Assembly: GCF_001570805.1 (NCBI RefSeq)
Contig: NZ_BCSJ01000015.1
Span: 248,001-312,000 of the forward strand
Length of the DNA: 64,000 nt
Direction: 5' to 3'
Source of the DNA: Brevibacterium epidermidis NBRC 14811
Lineage (GTDB): Bacteria > Actinomycetota > Actinomycetes > Actinomycetales > Brevibacteriaceae
In this document: in pieces, positions 33,221 to 41,939 of the stretch
How the letters are laid out: every line of letters starts with the position of its first letter
Numbering within the stretch: position 1 is the stretch's first letter
Program-made: the position numbers and the translations under genes
Notes under the pieces: model-generated
Seen by the model: only the letters and a program-made list of their open reading frames with translations
What the model was told of the DNA's origin: nothing
Databases searched by the model: none

Positions 33221-34885
33221 TCAGCTCTGCCGTGCCCGCTCCACATGCGAGCGGGCATGGTCGAGGGCGGCCGGCAGCTCGTCGAAGAGGTGCCGGTGGT
33301 GGCGCAGTGCGGCGAGCACCCCGACCTGTTCGAACAGACCGGCCTGGCTGTCCCTGACTCCCTTGATGAGCACCGTGATCCCGCGACGCTCGAAAGCCGT
33401 GACCATATCGGTGAGGATGTGGGCGCCGGTGGCGTCGACGAGTTCGAGCTGCGACATGCGCAGGACGACGACCTCGACTCCCCGGAGGTCCAGAACCTCA
33501 TTCGAGATGCGATCGGCCGAGGCGAAGAACAGCGGTCCTCGGAAATGGACGATCGCGATCCTCTCGTCACTCGGATCCGCGGACTCCGATTCCGAGAGGC
33601 GTTCGATGCGCACGGACGTCATCGATGACAGCTTCCGCAGAGCGAAGACCGCTGCCACGACGACACCGATGCCCACAGCGACGATGAGGTCGAACGAGAC
33701 GGTGATGAGCGCGGTGATGATGAACCCGAAGGCATCGGATCTCGTCGACCGCAGAATCGAGCGCATCGTATCGACGTTCACCATCCGCACCGCGGTGACG
33801 AAGAGGACTCCGCCGAGAGCCGCGAGCGGAATCCTGCTCACCGGCGCCGCTGCCACCAACACGATGAGCAGCAGCACGAGCGCGTGAACGATCGAGGCCA
33901 AGCGCGTGCGACCGCCGGCACGGATGTTCACTGAGGTGCGAGCGATGGCACCGGTGGCAGGAATGCCGCCGAAGAGCGAGGACCCGATCGAAGCGACGCC
34001 CTGACCGACGAGCTCACGGTCGGGCTGGTACGCGCCGGCGTCGGACATCGACGAAGCGACCCTGGCCGAGAGCAGCGATTCGATGGCCGCGAGTGCGGCG
34101 ATCGTGCCCGCCGCCGGCAGCAGAGTCGGCAGGGCGGCAGGATCGATGACCGGCAGACTGGGGGCCGGAAGCGACTGCGGGATTGCTTCGATCGTGGCCA
34201 AGGGGTTGGGCACGATTCCGGCGAGCACGGTGACGACGATGATGCCGACGAGCGATCCGGGAATCGACTCATGGATCTTCGGCGCCACCACCATGCAGAC
34301 GGCGACGATCGCGACGGCGCCCAGAGAATAGGGCAGATACGACCAGTCCGCCGAGGACACGAGCTGCACGGCGGCGGCGAAGGCATTCGTGCTCACTTCA
34401 CCCGGAGCCAGATCATCAGGGGTCGTCACGAACGGCACCTGCTGGAGGAAGATGATCGCGGCGATGCCGACAGTGAATCCCTCGATCACCGGCCACGGGA
34501 TGAACGACACGGTTCGGCCAAGACGCAGCAGACCGGCGGCGACGACGATGAGGCCGGCGATGAGAGTGACGGCGATGACCGCCTCGGCGCCGTGGCTGGC
34601 CACGATCGGCACGAGGACGACGGCCATGGCGCCGGTGGGACCGGAGATCTGCAGGTGGGATCCGCCGAAGACCGCGGCGAGGAAGCCCGCGACGATCGCG
34701 GTGATGAGTCCCTGTTCGGCTGTGAGCCCGGAACTGACCCCGAAGCCCAGAGCCAGGGGCAGGGCGACGATGCCGACGGTGGCACCGGCCAGCAGGTCCT
34801 TCGGCCAGGAGCGGCGGGTCTCACGGTAGTCGGCGAGCGACGGCAGCAGAGACCGGGTGTGGCGCAGCAGCGATGCGGGGCTCAT
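33221..34885 (-). CDS. SulP-family anion transporter with STAS domain, paired with an ArsR regulator
   Basis: 554 residues. About 12 helices in residues 30-420, with G-A-T-V-G-I-V-A-L-P-L-A-L-G-F as the first signature and G-P-T-G-A-M near residue 85. STAS domain about 440-540 (V-V-L-R-M-S-Q-L-E-L-V-D-A-T-G), with Asp-Ala-Thr-Gly in the place of the phosphorylatable D-S/T of anti-anti-sigma factors. The G-L-S-G-A/T-Q-type second signature suggests the sulfate or bicarbonate branch. Its ATG overlaps the ArsR stop (ATGA), so the two are one operon and the ion it moves is probably the ArsR signal or linked to it. Confidence 0.9.
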   Translation of the reverse strand: MSPASLLRHTRSLLPSLADYRETRRSWPKDLLAGATVGIVALPLALGFGVSSGLTAEQGLITAIVAGFLAAVFGGSHLQISGPTGAMAVVLVPIVASHGAEAVIAVTLIAGLIVVAAGLLRLGRTVSFIPWPVIEGFTVGIAAIIFLQQVPFVTTPDDLAPGEVSTNAFAAAVQLVSSADWSYLPYSLGAVAIVAVCMVVAPKIHESIPGSLVGIIVVTVLAGIVPNPLATIEAIPQSLPAPSLPVIDPAALPTLLPAAGTIAALAAIESLLSARVASSMSDAGAYQPDRELVGQGVASIGSSLFGGIPATGAIARTSVNIRAGGRTRLASIVHALVLLLIVLVAAAPVSRIPLAALGGVLFVTAVRMVNVDTMRSILRSTRSDAFGFIITALITVSFDLIVAVGIGVVVAAVFALRKLSSMTSVRIERLSESESADPSDERIAIVHFRGPLFFASADRISNEVLDLRGVEVVVLRMSQLELVDATGAHILTDMVTAFERRGITVLIKGVRDSQAGLFEQVGVLAALRHHRHLFDELPAALDHARSHVERARQS

Positions 34886-35253
34886 GCGGTTTCCGCGCCC
34901 GGGATTGTCGGCAGAGACCGGGCCTCGGCGAGCCGCTGCTCATCGTCTTCGAGCATCGTCAGCAGCAGGCTCCTGGCCACCGCGAGGAGCTCTGCGGTGC
35001 GGCGGTCGGCCAGACGGTAGTAGACATGGCTGGCTCGACGTTCGGATTCGACGAGACGGTGGCGCCGCAGCACCGCGAGATGCTGCGAGAGGTGGGAGGC
35101 CTCGAGTGCGGTCTCGGCCTGCAGATCGGCCACACTGACCTCGTCGTTGCCGGAGAGGAGCTCGAGGATGCGGATGCGGAACGGGTGGGCGAGGCCCTTG
35201 AAGAGGTTCGCCTTGACCTCGTACAGGGGGCGCTGAAGCTGATTCAATGGCAT
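34882..35253 (-). CDS. ArsR-family winged-helix repressor without metal cysteines
   Basis: 123 residues. HTH recognition region is L-E-A-S-H-L-S-Q-H-L-A-V-L at about residues 50-62. The ELCVCDL metal motif of ArsR/SmtB is E-V-S-V-A-D-L here, and no cysteine exists in the protein, so it does not sense metal through the classic site. Its start codon lies inside a 16-base palindrome (35252-35267) that also covers the -10 element, indicating autoregulation. It overlaps the SulP gene and presumably represses it until an anion or redox signal appears. Confidence 0.85.
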   Translation of the reverse strand: MPLNQLQRPLYEVKANLFKGLAHPFRIRILELLSGNDEVSVADLQAETALEASHLSQHLAVLRRHRLVESERRASHVYYRLADRRTAELLAVARSLLLTMLEDDEQRLAEARSLPTIPGAETA

Positions 35254-35268
35254 GATGAAATCATCATA
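35252..35268 (-). promoter_or_regulatory. Palindromic operator over -10 and start codon of the ArsR-SulP operon
   Basis: ATGATG-AAAT-CATCAT (35252-35267) is a perfect 16-base palindrome. On the minus strand it contains TATGAT (35263-35268), a consensus -10 element whose start point would fall at or within a few bases of the ATG at 35253, so the transcript is probably leaderless and the repressor blocks RNA polymerase directly. Confidence 0.65.
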
Positions 35269-35307
35269 TCGAATGCCCGGCTTGGGATCCGGCTGGTCTC
35301 AGGGGAT

Positions 35308-35341
35308 GAAAAGCCCGGTTCCGCAGCTGCGGAACCGGGCT
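35308..35341 (-). terminator. Intrinsic terminator of orn
   Basis: A perfect 30-base palindrome (35312-35341) is followed on the minus strand by TTTTC. It lies 30 bases after the orn stop. Confidence 0.85.
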
Positions 35342-35370
35342 GTGCTCACGATCGCCTCGCCGGGCGGCGG

Positions 35371-35991
35371 TCAGTCCTCGTCGGTCTGCTTCGGGTAGTT
35401 CTCGGCCACCTCGGCGGCAATCGACTTCGCTTCGTCGGAACTCGGCCCATCGGCGGAGAACACGGCCCGGCGGTAGTACTGGAGCTCGATGATCGAGTCG
35501 ATGATGTCGCCGAGCGCGCGGTGCCCGCCGTGCTTCGCCGGTGCCTGGAAGTAGGCGCGGGGGAACCACTGCTTGGACAGTTCCTTGATCGAGGAGACGT
35601 CGATGATCCGGTAGTGCAGGTACTCGACGAGTTCGGGCATCTGCTTATTGAGGAACACCTTGTCGGTGCCGACCGAGTTTCCGCCCAGCGGTGCCTTCCC
35701 GGACTCGGGGACATGCTTCTTCACGTATTCGAGGACTCGGGTCTGCGCCTCGGCGACGGTGGTGCCCGCGTCGAGTTCGGTGATCAGGCCCGAGGTGGTG
35801 TGCATATTCGTGACGAACTCGTTCATGTTCGCCAGTGCATCCGCCGAGGGCTTGATGACGATGTCGATTCCGTCGTCGAGGGGGTTGAGCTCGAAGTCGG
35901 TGACGATCGCAGCCACCTCGATGAGTTCATCCCGCACCTCGTCGAGGCCGGTCATTTCGCAGTCGATCCACACAATTCTGTTGTTGCTCAC
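35371..35991 (-). CDS. orn: Oligoribonuclease
   Basis: 206 residues, the usual length. DEDDh exonuclease motifs: W-I-D10-C-E12-M-T-G-L near the N-terminus, the middle Asp region, and H-R-A-L-G-D-I with the catalytic His and last Asp. It degrades two- to five-base RNA fragments (including pGpG) to mononucleotides in the cytoplasm. The gene stands alone with its own terminator. Confidence 0.95.
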   Translation of the reverse strand: MSNNRIVWIDCEMTGLDEVRDELIEVAAIVTDFELNPLDDGIDIVIKPSADALANMNEFVTNMHTTSGLITELDAGTTVAEAQTRVLEYVKKHVPESGKAPLGGNSVGTDKVFLNKQMPELVEYLHYRIIDVSSIKELSKQWFPRAYFQAPAKHGGHRALGDIIDSIIELQYYRRAVFSADGPSSDEAKSIAAEVAENYPKQTDED

Positions 35992-36265
35992 CCGCCCAGC
36001 TTAGGGCAGGGAAAGGCGGTAGGGACATTCTGGGGTGGAATCTGTGCACATCCACGGCCGGGTCACGGCCGCCTCGGCGAGGGCGGAGGACGGAGTGCGG
36101 ACGGCCGTCGGAGGGCCGCCTCGGCGACGTTCAGGGAAAGGGTTGGCGTGTGAACGTCGACACACACTGAGTGTGCGCACAAAGGCTATGTCCGTCATGT
36201 GACCTAAACTTGAAGAGTCCCCGAACCAGGGGTGCCATTTTGCTCGGCTGAGGGAAGGTACGCAC

Positions 36266-37885
36266 GTGCGTTACACAATCGCTGTGATTCTCATGGTGGT
36301 GGGTGTCGTCGTCGGTGGCCTCGGCATCCTGCAGAAGACCCTGTGGGCGCCGGAGGATACGATCACTGCCACCGCGCAGATCGACGCCGACAAACCGGCA
36401 GTCATCGTCGACCCCGGAATGCTCAACCTCTACGAAACGCCTGCGACCCTGACAGTCAAGGGCAGCGGTGATCTCACGATCGCCCAAGCCCCGATCGAAA
36501 ACGTCGAAGCCTGGGCAGGACAGTCCGCCTATGACCGCGTCACCGGCCTCGCCGAAGGCGGCAAGCTCACGGTCAAGGGCACCGACGGTGAGGGCAAGGT
36601 TCCCGACCCCGCCGGAGCCGACCTCTGGCAGTCCGAAGTCACCGGCACCGATTCGGTGGAACTCGAATGGAACGATGACGCCAACCGGACCGGATTCCTC
36701 GTCGCCGGCGACGGCGAAGCCGGACAGGTCAATTCCGTGACCGTGACCTGGCCCAACCACGCCGAGACACCATGGGCGATCCCGCTGATGATCATCGGCG
36801 GCGTCGTCTTCGTCATCGGCGTCGTCCTCCTCTTCCTCGGTGCGAACAATTCGAAGAAGGAAGCGAACCGACGCAAGGCGCGTCAGGAACGCCGCCGCAA
36901 GCTCGCCGAATACGGCACCGCATTCGCCGTCGTCCCCGTGCTCGCGCTCAGCGCCTGCGGGCCGGAAGAGCTGCCGAAGCCCGAACCCTCCGAGGCGCCG
37001 AGCTCGGCCGCCGCAGGAGTCACCGACGACCAGGCGAAGCGGATCCTCGACTCCGTGGCCGCCGACGTCAAGGCCGCGGACAAGAAGACCGATAAGAAGG
37101 CGCTGGCAGAACGTGCCGCCGGTCCCGCCCTCAAACAGCGTGAGGACCTGTACAAGGTCAAGGAGAAGGTCGAAGACCAGAAGATGGCGCCGGCCGTAGC
37201 CAGCGAAGAGATCGTCGCGAACTACACCTCCGCCACCGATGCCTGGCCGCGCGTGACCAGCCTCATCACCTCTGCGGGCGGAAACTCGCAGCTGCTGGTG
37301 CTGACCCAGGAGGATCCGCGCAGCAACTACAAACTGTGGTCGCAGACCCAGCTGACGGCCGGCACGAAGCTGCCCGAGCTGCCTGACTCGCGTCAGGGCG
37401 CGAAGATGCTCGAACCGGGCGCCAAGGGCTTCGCCACGACTCCGGAGAAGGCCGTCGCCGACTACGCGAAGGCACTCGGCAGCGGAGCGGACTCGAAGGA
37501 AGCGAAGAAGTTCGCCTCCGATGACTTCTCGAAGTCCATCTGGAAGAACCAGAAGGCTCAGAAGGACAGCGCCGCAGCCGGCAAGGCCGAAGTGGACTAC
37601 AAGTACACCCCGGGCAAGGAGCTCGTCGCCCAGGGCACTGCCGGCGATGCCGCTATCGTCACCGGAGTCATCGACGCCGAGTCGACGATCAGTCCCGAGT
37701 CGAAGGAAGGACGCACGGGCACCCTGACCCTGTCGTCGCCGCAGAAGGATCTCGTCGGTTCCGCAACGACCAGGGAACCGGTGACGACGAAGACCACTCA
37801 GGTGCTCACTTTCCTCGTGCCCAAGGACGGCAAGGTCAAGCTCATCGGCGGTCTCGAGACTCTCGCCGGAGCCGAAGCAGGCTGA
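36266..37885 (+). CDS. Envelope protein with two membrane segments and an internal lipobox-like motif
   Basis: 539 residues from GTG 36266. Layout: transmembrane helix 1 (about 5-27), extracytoplasmic domain 1 (28-168), helix 2 (170-192), a basic loop, then a third hydrophobic segment ending in A-L-S-A-C-G near 228-233, a Pro-rich linker and extracytoplasmic domain 2 (245-539). It looks like a small membrane protein fused to a lipoprotein, with the lipobox now internal. Domain 2 repeats features of NTF2-like or SCP2-like accessory domains but is not recognised. The gene two places downstream has the same architecture. No enzyme motif is visible. Confidence 0.6.
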   Translation: MRYTIAVILMVVGVVVGGLGILQKTLWAPEDTITATAQIDADKPAVIVDPGMLNLYETPATLTVKGSGDLTIAQAPIENVEAWAGQSAYDRVTGLAEGGKLTVKGTDGEGKVPDPAGADLWQSEVTGTDSVELEWNDDANRTGFLVAGDGEAGQVNSVTVTWPNHAETPWAIPLMIIGGVVFVIGVVLLFLGANNSKKEANRRKARQERRRKLAEYGTAFAVVPVLALSACGPEELPKPEPSEAPSSAAAGVTDDQAKRILDSVAADVKAADKKTDKKALAERAAGPALKQREDLYKVKEKVEDQKMAPAVASEEIVANYTSATDAWPRVTSLITSAGGNSQLLVLTQEDPRSNYKLWSQTQLTAGTKLPELPDSRQGAKMLEPGAKGFATTPEKAVADYAKALGSGADSKEAKKFASDDFSKSIWKNQKAQKDSAAAGKAEVDYKYTPGKELVAQGTAGDAAIVTGVIDAESTISPESKEGRTGTLTLSSPQKDLVGSATTREPVTTKTTQVLTFLVPKDGKVKLIGGLETLAGAEAG

Positions 37886-37887
37886 GT

Positions 37888-37918
37888 CGGAAGGGTCGAC
37901 ACCGCGGCGTCCCTTCCC
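37888..37918 (+). terminator. Weak hairpin after the envelope protein gene
   Basis: GGAAGGG and CCCTTCC pair around a loop that itself can pair partly (CG-C...G-CG). There is no T run. It may attenuate transcription into the thioredoxin gene. Confidence 0.35.
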
Positions 37919-38037
37919 TGACGGCTGAGGAAATAGCCGTGGACGCACCGGTGTTGATACGTTCTGTTGGATAAGCATGGACCAGGTGCCGTCACGGTTA
38001 TCGCCGAGCGCACCGACCGCGTCACAAAGGAGACCAC

Positions 38038-39009
38038 GTGTCAATGGATCCCTCGCAGGAGAACGCGCAGCCCAATCAGGGACTCGACCTGTCGGCAGTG
38101 CGCAGCAAGAATATGCCTGCCGACCAGGGCGGGCAGCCCGGCGGTGCGGCTCCCGGTGCCGGTGGCGCAGGTGGCGCCGGTGGTCAGGACCCGAACGCGG
38201 TTGCCGTTCCGGGACTGGTCTTCGATGTCGATGAATCGACCTTCACTAGCCTCGTCGCGATCTCCGATCGCGTGCCCGTCGTCATCGACCTGTGGGCCGA
38301 ATGGTGCGAACCCTGCAAGCAGCTCTCTCCGGTCCTCGAACGCGTCGTCACCTCCTATGGGGGACGCCTCGTGCTGGCGAAGGTTGACGTCGACGCGAAC
38401 CCGCGTCTGCAGCAGGCCTTCGGTGTCCAGTCGATCCCCACGGTCGTCGCCCTCATCAAGGGCCAGCCCGTGCCGCTGTTCCAGAGCGCTCTGCCCGAAC
38501 CGCAGGTCCAGGCGTACTTCGACGAACTGCTCAAGCTCGCCGGTGAGAACGGCGTGACCGGCTATGCGGCCGTCGGGGGAGCCGAGCCGGAACCGGCCGG
38601 TCCCGCCCACCCGGAGGCCGAAGAGGCACTCTCCAAGGGCGACTTCGACACCGCCGAGAGCCTGTTCAAGGCCGCCCTGGCGAACTCTCCGGCCGACGAA
38701 GAGGCGAAGTTCGGTCTCGCCCGGGCAGGGCTGGGCCGTCGCCTCATCGACAAGGAACCGGCCGACCTCATCGCCGCCGCCGATGCCGACCCCAAGGACG
38801 TCGAAGCCGCGAAGGCGGCCGCCGACGCCGAGATCGCCAGCGGAAATGCCGGCAGCGCCTTCAACCGACTCATCTCTCTCATCCGCACCACCGCGGGTGA
38901 TGAGAAGGAATCCCTGCGCCTGCGCGTCCTCGATCTCTTCGAGGTCCTCGGCGCCGACGACCCAGCCGTGACCAAGGCACGGACCGCACTCATGAGGGCA
39001 TTGTTCTGA
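38038..39009 (+). CDS. Thioredoxin-TPR co-chaperone (YbbN-like)
   Basis: 323 residues from GTG 38038 (AAGGAG upstream). Residues 1-55 are a Gly/Ala/Gln-rich disordered leader. Residues 58-165 are a thioredoxin fold with W-C90-E-P-C93, so an active dithiol is likely, unlike the S-x-x-C of E. coli YbbN. Residues 190-323 are tetratricopeptide-like helices (A-E-E-A-L-S-K-G-D-F-D-T-A-E). No signal peptide, so it is cytoplasmic. YbbN-type proteins hold unfolded clients for chaperones. It sits between the two look-alike envelope protein genes and its stop overlaps the next frame. Confidence 0.9.
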   Translation: MSMDPSQENAQPNQGLDLSAVRSKNMPADQGGQPGGAAPGAGGAGGAGGQDPNAVAVPGLVFDVDESTFTSLVAISDRVPVVIDLWAEWCEPCKQLSPVLERVVTSYGGRLVLAKVDVDANPRLQQAFGVQSIPTVVALIKGQPVPLFQSALPEPQVQAYFDELLKLAGENGVTGYAAVGGAEPEPAGPAHPEAEEALSKGDFDTAESLFKAALANSPADEEAKFGLARAGLGRRLIDKEPADLIAAADADPKDVEAAKAAADAEIASGNAGSAFNRLISLIRTTAGDEKESLRLRVLDLFEVLGADDPAVTKARTALMRALF

Positions 39010-40850
39010 TCCAGCGAATCCGACTCATCACTGCCATCCTCTTCGGCGTAGCGGCACTCACGCTCGCCGGACTGGTCATCTCCGCACTCTCGGTCGTCGG
39101 CACCGACGAGATCACCGAGACGCCGGCCTTCAAGGTCAAGGACGGGGCCTACGCCGTCGTCCTCGATGAAGCGATCGTGCCCTATTCGGGCTCGAGCGTG
39201 ACCGTGACGGCGAAGAACTCGAAGGGCACTGAGCTGTTCGTGGGCACCGCCAGCGGGGTGGACGCAGACAGCTACCTCGACGGAGTGGCGCAGGAGCAGA
39301 TCAGTGATGTGTCGTTCCCGAAGGCTGCCTCCCACCGGTTCACTCCCGGCGATGAGAAGCCGGAAGCCGATATCGCCGACCGCGACTGGTGGATCAGCAC
39401 GGACACGGGAAAGACGGTCGCGAAGACCTTCGACCTCGATGCCGAACCGCAGGTGCTCGTCATCGCCCCTGCGAACTCCGATGACAGTCTCGACGGAACG
39501 ACGGTGAGCCTCCAGATGCGCGTCAAGGGTGTGTTCGCACTCAGCCTGCTCGGCATTGCCGGCACGATCATCCTTGCCGGGTTCTCGGTGTTCTTCTTCA
39601 TGCGCTGGTGGGCCTCACGCATCCGCCCGCCGAAGAAGGGCGCCGGACGCCCAGACAGCAGCGGACCCAAGAGCGGCGATGGCCCCAACGACGGCAACGG
39701 GCCGGGCAGCGGACGCGGCTCCGACGACGACTCCCGCCGTGGCCGCCGCAAATCCACCGATGCTCGCGCGGGCAAGGGCGAGCCGGGACCGGCGACCCAG
39801 CCGATCTCGACAGTGCAGCCGGGAACCGCAAGCCAAGCCCCGCCTCGGCGACGGGATCTGCGGAACCGTCGCTCCCTTCGGACGGTGACGGCCGCGATGT
39901 TGGGCTCGGGACTCGTGCTCAGCGGCTGTGCGAACATGCCGATCGCCAAACCCAGCAACCCGGACGTCACCCCGTACGAGCGCGCCGCGGTGCGCCCCGG
40001 TGAGGCAGGGAAGTTCATGACGAACTACACGGAGTCGCTGGACAAGACCCTCGGCGACAAGGGCACCGACCTCGACAAGATCCAGGCGGCACCGCTCATC
40101 GACCACACCCGCGCACAGATCCAGATCGCGGACAAGGCGAAGCAGAAGCTGCGCGCACCGAACTTCACCGAGGTCGTCGCCGGCAGCCCGAGCTTCACCG
40201 AATACCCGATGTGGTTCTACGCTTTCGGCACCGCAGACAAGAAGTCCACGGACGGGGACAAGCAGCTGACCCAGGTGATGCTGGTGACGCGCGAATCGGC
40301 ATCGTCCGATCCGCTCGTGCGCTCGGCGTCCTATATCCCGACCGACCAGATGCCGACCCTCATGGCCGATGACAAGGGTGCCGTGAAGGAGGGGCCCGAG
40401 GACTTCGCCGACGATATGAAGACCGCCTCCGGTGACGTCTCATCGTTCCTCGTCGACGGCAAGGCGAAGTCCGGGGGGCCCGAAGGACTCAAGGAGGGCG
40501 GATTCAAGGGATTCCGCGACTACCTGGGCGACCTGCGGGACAAGGACTCCGGCTTCGACAAGGTCGACGTCGACTGCAAGCCCTATGAGGACCTCAAGTT
40601 CGAGGACATGAACTTGAGCACCGAGAACGGTGCGATCGGGATGGGCGAAGTCCGCTGCACGCTGACGATCAAGGCCCCGTCGGACTACGCTCTCGACCTC
40701 GGCGACACCGTCGAGGCCGTGAAGACGAACGACAAAGAGGGCGACACCATCAAGGTCGACACCGCACACCCATACGTGCTGATGAAAACCGGTGACGAAC
40801 TCACGGCTGTGGCCACCGACTGGAACGTGCTGTCCTCCAAGGTTGAGTGA
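39006..40850 (+). CDS. Second envelope protein with internal lipobox-like motif; non-canonical start
   Basis: 614 residues if translation begins at CTG 39006. The frame is open and clearly coding from there: a membrane helix (I-T-A-I-L-F-G-V-A-A-L-T-L-A-G) begins within ten residues, and the first ATG/GTG/TTG-type start in frame (39177) would delete it. GAGGG lies about 7 bases before the CTG, and the CTG overlaps the previous TGA. ATT at 39000 is another option. Layout matches the protein at 36266: helix 1, domain 1, helix 2 (about 175-200), charged Gly/Pro linker, a third hydrophobic segment ending in V-L-S-G-C-A, then a large outer domain. The function is unknown. Confidence 0.65.
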   Translation: MIQRIRLITAILFGVAALTLAGLVISALSVVGTDEITETPAFKVKDGAYAVVLDEAIVPYSGSSVTVTAKNSKGTELFVGTASGVDADSYLDGVAQEQISDVSFPKAASHRFTPGDEKPEADIADRDWWISTDTGKTVAKTFDLDAEPQVLVIAPANSDDSLDGTTVSLQMRVKGVFALSLLGIAGTIILAGFSVFFFMRWWASRIRPPKKGAGRPDSSGPKSGDGPNDGNGPGSGRGSDDDSRRGRRKSTDARAGKGEPGPATQPISTVQPGTASQAPPRRRDLRNRRSLRTVTAAMLGSGLVLSGCANMPIAKPSNPDVTPYERAAVRPGEAGKFMTNYTESLDKTLGDKGTDLDKIQAAPLIDHTRAQIQIADKAKQKLRAPNFTEVVAGSPSFTEYPMWFYAFGTADKKSTDGDKQLTQVMLVTRESASSDPLVRSASYIPTDQMPTLMADDKGAVKEGPEDFADDMKTASGDVSSFLVDGKAKSGGPEGLKEGGFKGFRDYLGDLRDKDSGFDKVDVDCKPYEDLKFEDMNLSTENGAIGMGEVRCTLTIKAPSDYALDLGDTVEAVKTNDKEGDTIKVDTAHPYVLMKTGDELTAVATDWNVLSSKVE

Positions 40851-40880
40851 CCCTGGGCGCTTCGCTCGGCGTGTCAGGAC

Positions 40881-40942
40881 CAGCGGGTTCAAAATTCATA
40901 CGCACTGATCAGGATCACCACATATGAGTTTTGAACCCGCTG
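40881..40942. terminator. Long inverted repeat between converging genes
   Basis: 20-base arms (40881-40900 and 40923-40942) pair with one mismatch around a 22-base loop. It lies between the stops of two converging genes and is less GC-rich than its surroundings. No T tract. Confidence 0.6.
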
Positions 40943-40968
40943 ATACCGCAGTCAACCGCGGTACGCGC

Positions 40969-41478
40969 TCAGCCGCGGTCGGCGCGGCGGCCGACGCGCA
41001 GCAGCCACCACAGGCCGATGAGCGGCAGGATCAGCGGAATATAGCCGTATCCGCTGCCGAAGTTCGACCACACCGAGGGATTCGCGAAGTCCTCGGGATG
41101 GGTGTGGCTGAGGATGCCGACGACGATGACGCCGACGAATTCGATCGCGCAGGCTGCGACGGCGATCCGGTGCGAGACGCGGTTGCCGATGACCAGGCAG
41201 ACCGTGGCGAGGATGTAGATCACCGCGGCCAGCGCGGACAGTGAGTATGCGATCGGCGCGACGTCGAATTCGCGGATGAGCTGGTAGCCCGCCCGAGCCG
41301 TGGCCGAGAGCGCGAAGACCGCGTACACCGCAGTCAGTGCCCGCCCCGGTCCCGTATGCATCGCCGAATACGGCGAGCGTGCCGTCTTTCCCCTCGCCGA
41401 GGCGGCCCCGGAGTCCACATTGTCCGCTGAGTTCGCATCGTCGGCGGAATCCCCGCCGAACCGGTTGCGCCTGGTCAC
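40969..41478 (-). CDS. Small integral membrane protein
   Basis: 169 residues from GTG 41478, chosen because GTGA overlaps the upstream stop; a TTG at 41484 is in frame. Residues 1-40 are a cytoplasmic disordered tail, followed by four predicted helices (about 47-70, 80-103, 105-128, 140-158). The final W-W-L-L-R-V-G-R-R-A-D-R is a basic cytoplasmic end. The pattern is common in actinobacteria without known function. Forms an operon with the next membrane protein gene. Confidence 0.75.
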   Translation of the reverse strand: MTRRNRFGGDSADDANSADNVDSGAASARGKTARSPYSAMHTGPGRALTAVYAVFALSATARAGYQLIREFDVAPIAYSLSALAAVIYILATVCLVIGNRVSHRIAVAACAIEFVGVIVVGILSHTHPEDFANPSVWSNFGSGYGYIPLILPLIGLWWLLRVGRRADRG

Positions 41479-41846
41479 TGCCAAATCTGGTCCAATCTCT
41501 CGATCATCACGATCACCGTCAGTCCTGCCGCGGCCAGCACTCCCGGCCCCCAGCGGCTGAGCTCTGCGAATGCCCAGAACCCTGCCAGCGCCATGACCAT
41601 GATCGCGGTGATGATGTAGCCGAAGTAGAGCAGCGGGTCGACATCATGAGTGGAGCCGAAGGTCGCAATCGAGATGATCAGCTGCACGATGAGCAGCAGC
41701 AGAAGAATAGCGGCACCGCCGAGCAGGGCCTTGCCTGCCGGACGGTTGCGGATGGTCTCGATGATCGACCACAGGGCCAGGATGCCGGTGACGGCATAGA
41801 GGACGTAGGTGAAAACTGTGAACACCCGACCCAGTTTAGTCGGCAT
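41475..41846 (-). CDS. Small integral membrane protein
   Basis: 123 residues from ATG 41846; a GTG at 41825 is an alternative. Four helices are predicted (about 8-28, 42-62, 72-92, 98-116). The end overlaps the start of the neighbouring membrane protein gene, so the two are translated together and may form a complex. The gene is divergent from the cysteine desulfurase gene with 93 bases between. No family is recognised. Confidence 0.75.
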   Translation of the reverse strand: MPTKLGRVFTVFTYVLYAVTGILALWSIIETIRNRPAGKALLGGAAILLLLLIVQLIISIATFGSTHDVDPLLYFGYIITAIMVMALAGFWAFAELSRWGPGVLAAAGLTVIVMIERLDQIWQ

Positions 41847-41939
41847 CCGGTCTTGGCAACTCGTCCGGATGTGCCCATGCGCGGGTGAGATGCCGCACGG
41901 ATCCTGGCCGTAGCCTGGCACACGCCCTAAAATTGCAGG

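Noticed and set aside
36131-38044. Long minus-strand open frame of 637 codons
   Set aside because: It is the antisense shadow of the envelope protein gene at 36266-37885; its residues are Arg/Gly/Asp-rich without any domain pattern, while the plus strand has membrane helices.
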